Position numbers and translations under genes: made by a program. Positions 63,574-64,000 of a stretch of DNA of 64,000 bases are shown in pieces. Position 1 is the stretch's first letter. Every line of letters starts with the position of its first letter. The notes below the pieces were generated by a model. The model did not search any database. It was not told where the DNA came from and was given only the letters and a program-made list of their open reading frames with translations. The DNA comes from Oceanicaulis sp. (GTDB lineage Bacteria; Pseudomonadota; Alphaproteobacteria; Caulobacterales; Maricaulaceae), in assembly GCA_040112665.1 (NCBI GenBank), contig CP157796.1:122813-186812 (forward strand), read 5' to 3'.

Positions 63574-63999
63574 CTATTCCGCCGGCTCTCCGGCTCTACC
63601 GGCGCGGCGGCGTCCGAGTTGCGGGACGGCCGTGGCGGCGAGGGCCAGCGCGCTTGCGGTGGTGATCAGGCTGACGCCGAAGGCCGCAGGCGTGTCGTAA
63701 GCGCCGGCATGAGCGGCGTAGTGGATCGCGAACCCCGCCAGGGTGAGCGCGCCGGTGGCGAGTTTCAGCCCCGCGGCGAGCGCATCCCGCCCAATCGAAG
63801 GCGCGGCGGCGATCAGCGCGACCAGCCCCAGCCAGAAGATCACCGGCAGCGCGCCGCCCGGCGCGAGCCCGGCGACCGAGGCGACAAGGCAGACCGCCAA
63901 CAGCGCGGGGCCGCCCCAGATCACCGCGGTCCAGGCCCGGTCGAGGCCGGGGCTGGGCTTGCCGCGGCTTTCGCGTTTAGCCAGCCACAGTGTGATCCC
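63574..63999 (-). CDS. Membrane protein, 3' part (possible PepSY-TM type)
   Basis: The frame is open to the right edge of the window, so the N-terminus is missing; a GTG at 63924 is probably internal. The visible 141 residues begin ITLWLAKRESRGKPSPGLDRAW, similar to the hydrophobic turn and basic segment of PepSY-associated transmembrane proteins, followed by about four hydrophobic helices and a short Arg-rich tail. Such proteins are often linked to siderophore-iron reduction. The family assignment is tentative. Confidence 0.5.
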   Translation of the reverse strand, partial: GITLWLAKRESRGKPSPGLDRAWTAVIWGGPALLAVCLVASVAGLAPGGALPVIFWLGLVALIAAAPSIGRDALAAGLKLATGALTLAGFAIHYAAHAGAYDTPAAFGVSLITTASALALAATAVPQLGRRRAGRAGEPAE

Positions 64000-64000
64000 G

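Overview
The window is high-GC chromosomal DNA of an alphaproteobacterium. The flagellar locus is of the Caulobacter type: several small flagellin paralogues, flaF-flbT, a FlaEY-like protein, fliX divergent from flgI, a TPR-glycosyltransferase resembling FlmG, and a full pseudaminic-acid pathway. Together with split metH, a degenerate zinc-finger DksA and a perfect CtrA-type box in front of fliX, this points to a stalked or dimorphic marine relative such as the Maricaulales (Oceanicaulis/Maricaulis/Marinicauda type). The genus is inference. No tRNA, rRNA, insertion sequence, prophage or CRISPR array was seen; the only mobile-type module is a higBA-like toxin-antitoxin pair with a frameshifted toxin.

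Layout. Bases 1-6.6 kb: end of an unknown gene, an Atm1-type ABC exporter, a LysM protein, a LOG-family hydrolase, a curlin subunit with a CsgH-like partner, and an operon of alpha/beta hydrolase, small membrane protein and XRE regulator whose promoter carries GTCAGG palindromes. 6.7-17.2 kb: queF, a LOV histidine kinase, a CPA2 antiporter, an Lrp regulator divergent from alanine dehydrogenase, a flavin oxidoreductase, sseA, an MscS channel, the higBA remnant and tyrS. 17.2-34 kb: the flagellin locus. Surface-sugar genes (pseF, pseB, pseG, a formyltransferase, pseI, pseC and a Pse-associated methylase) sit beside four flagellins, flaG, flaF, flbT and flmG. Sigma-54 sites precede three flagellin genes, and hairpin leaders precede three, consistent with FlbT/FlaF translational control. 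34-38.7 kb: MoxR ATPase, hemerythrin, dksA, fliX and a flgI-flgJ-flbY operon with its own sigma-54 site.

38.7-47.8 kb is housekeeping: truA, dapE, a lone receiver protein, dapD, a HAD nucleotidase, a DUF1036 protein, engB, yidC, rnpA and rpmH. The rnpA reading frame has no usual start codon before its conserved N-terminus. 47.9-54.1 kb: a secreted hydrolase divergent from an SdpR/SdpI pair around a 34-base palindrome, then a TVP38 protein, a lipoamide-dehydrogenase-like enzyme and a histidine kinase. 54.1-61.6 kb: metF, split metH, mlaA, mlaC and an acyltransferase.

61.7-63.4 kb holds the strongest candidate for an undescribed system: a two-gene operon encoding a 412-residue protein whose N-terminus matches the Thr1/Asp17/Lys33 register of proteasome beta and HslV subunits, followed by a small basic protein with a hydrophobic C-terminal tail. 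The window ends inside a membrane-protein gene that may belong to the PepSY-TM group.
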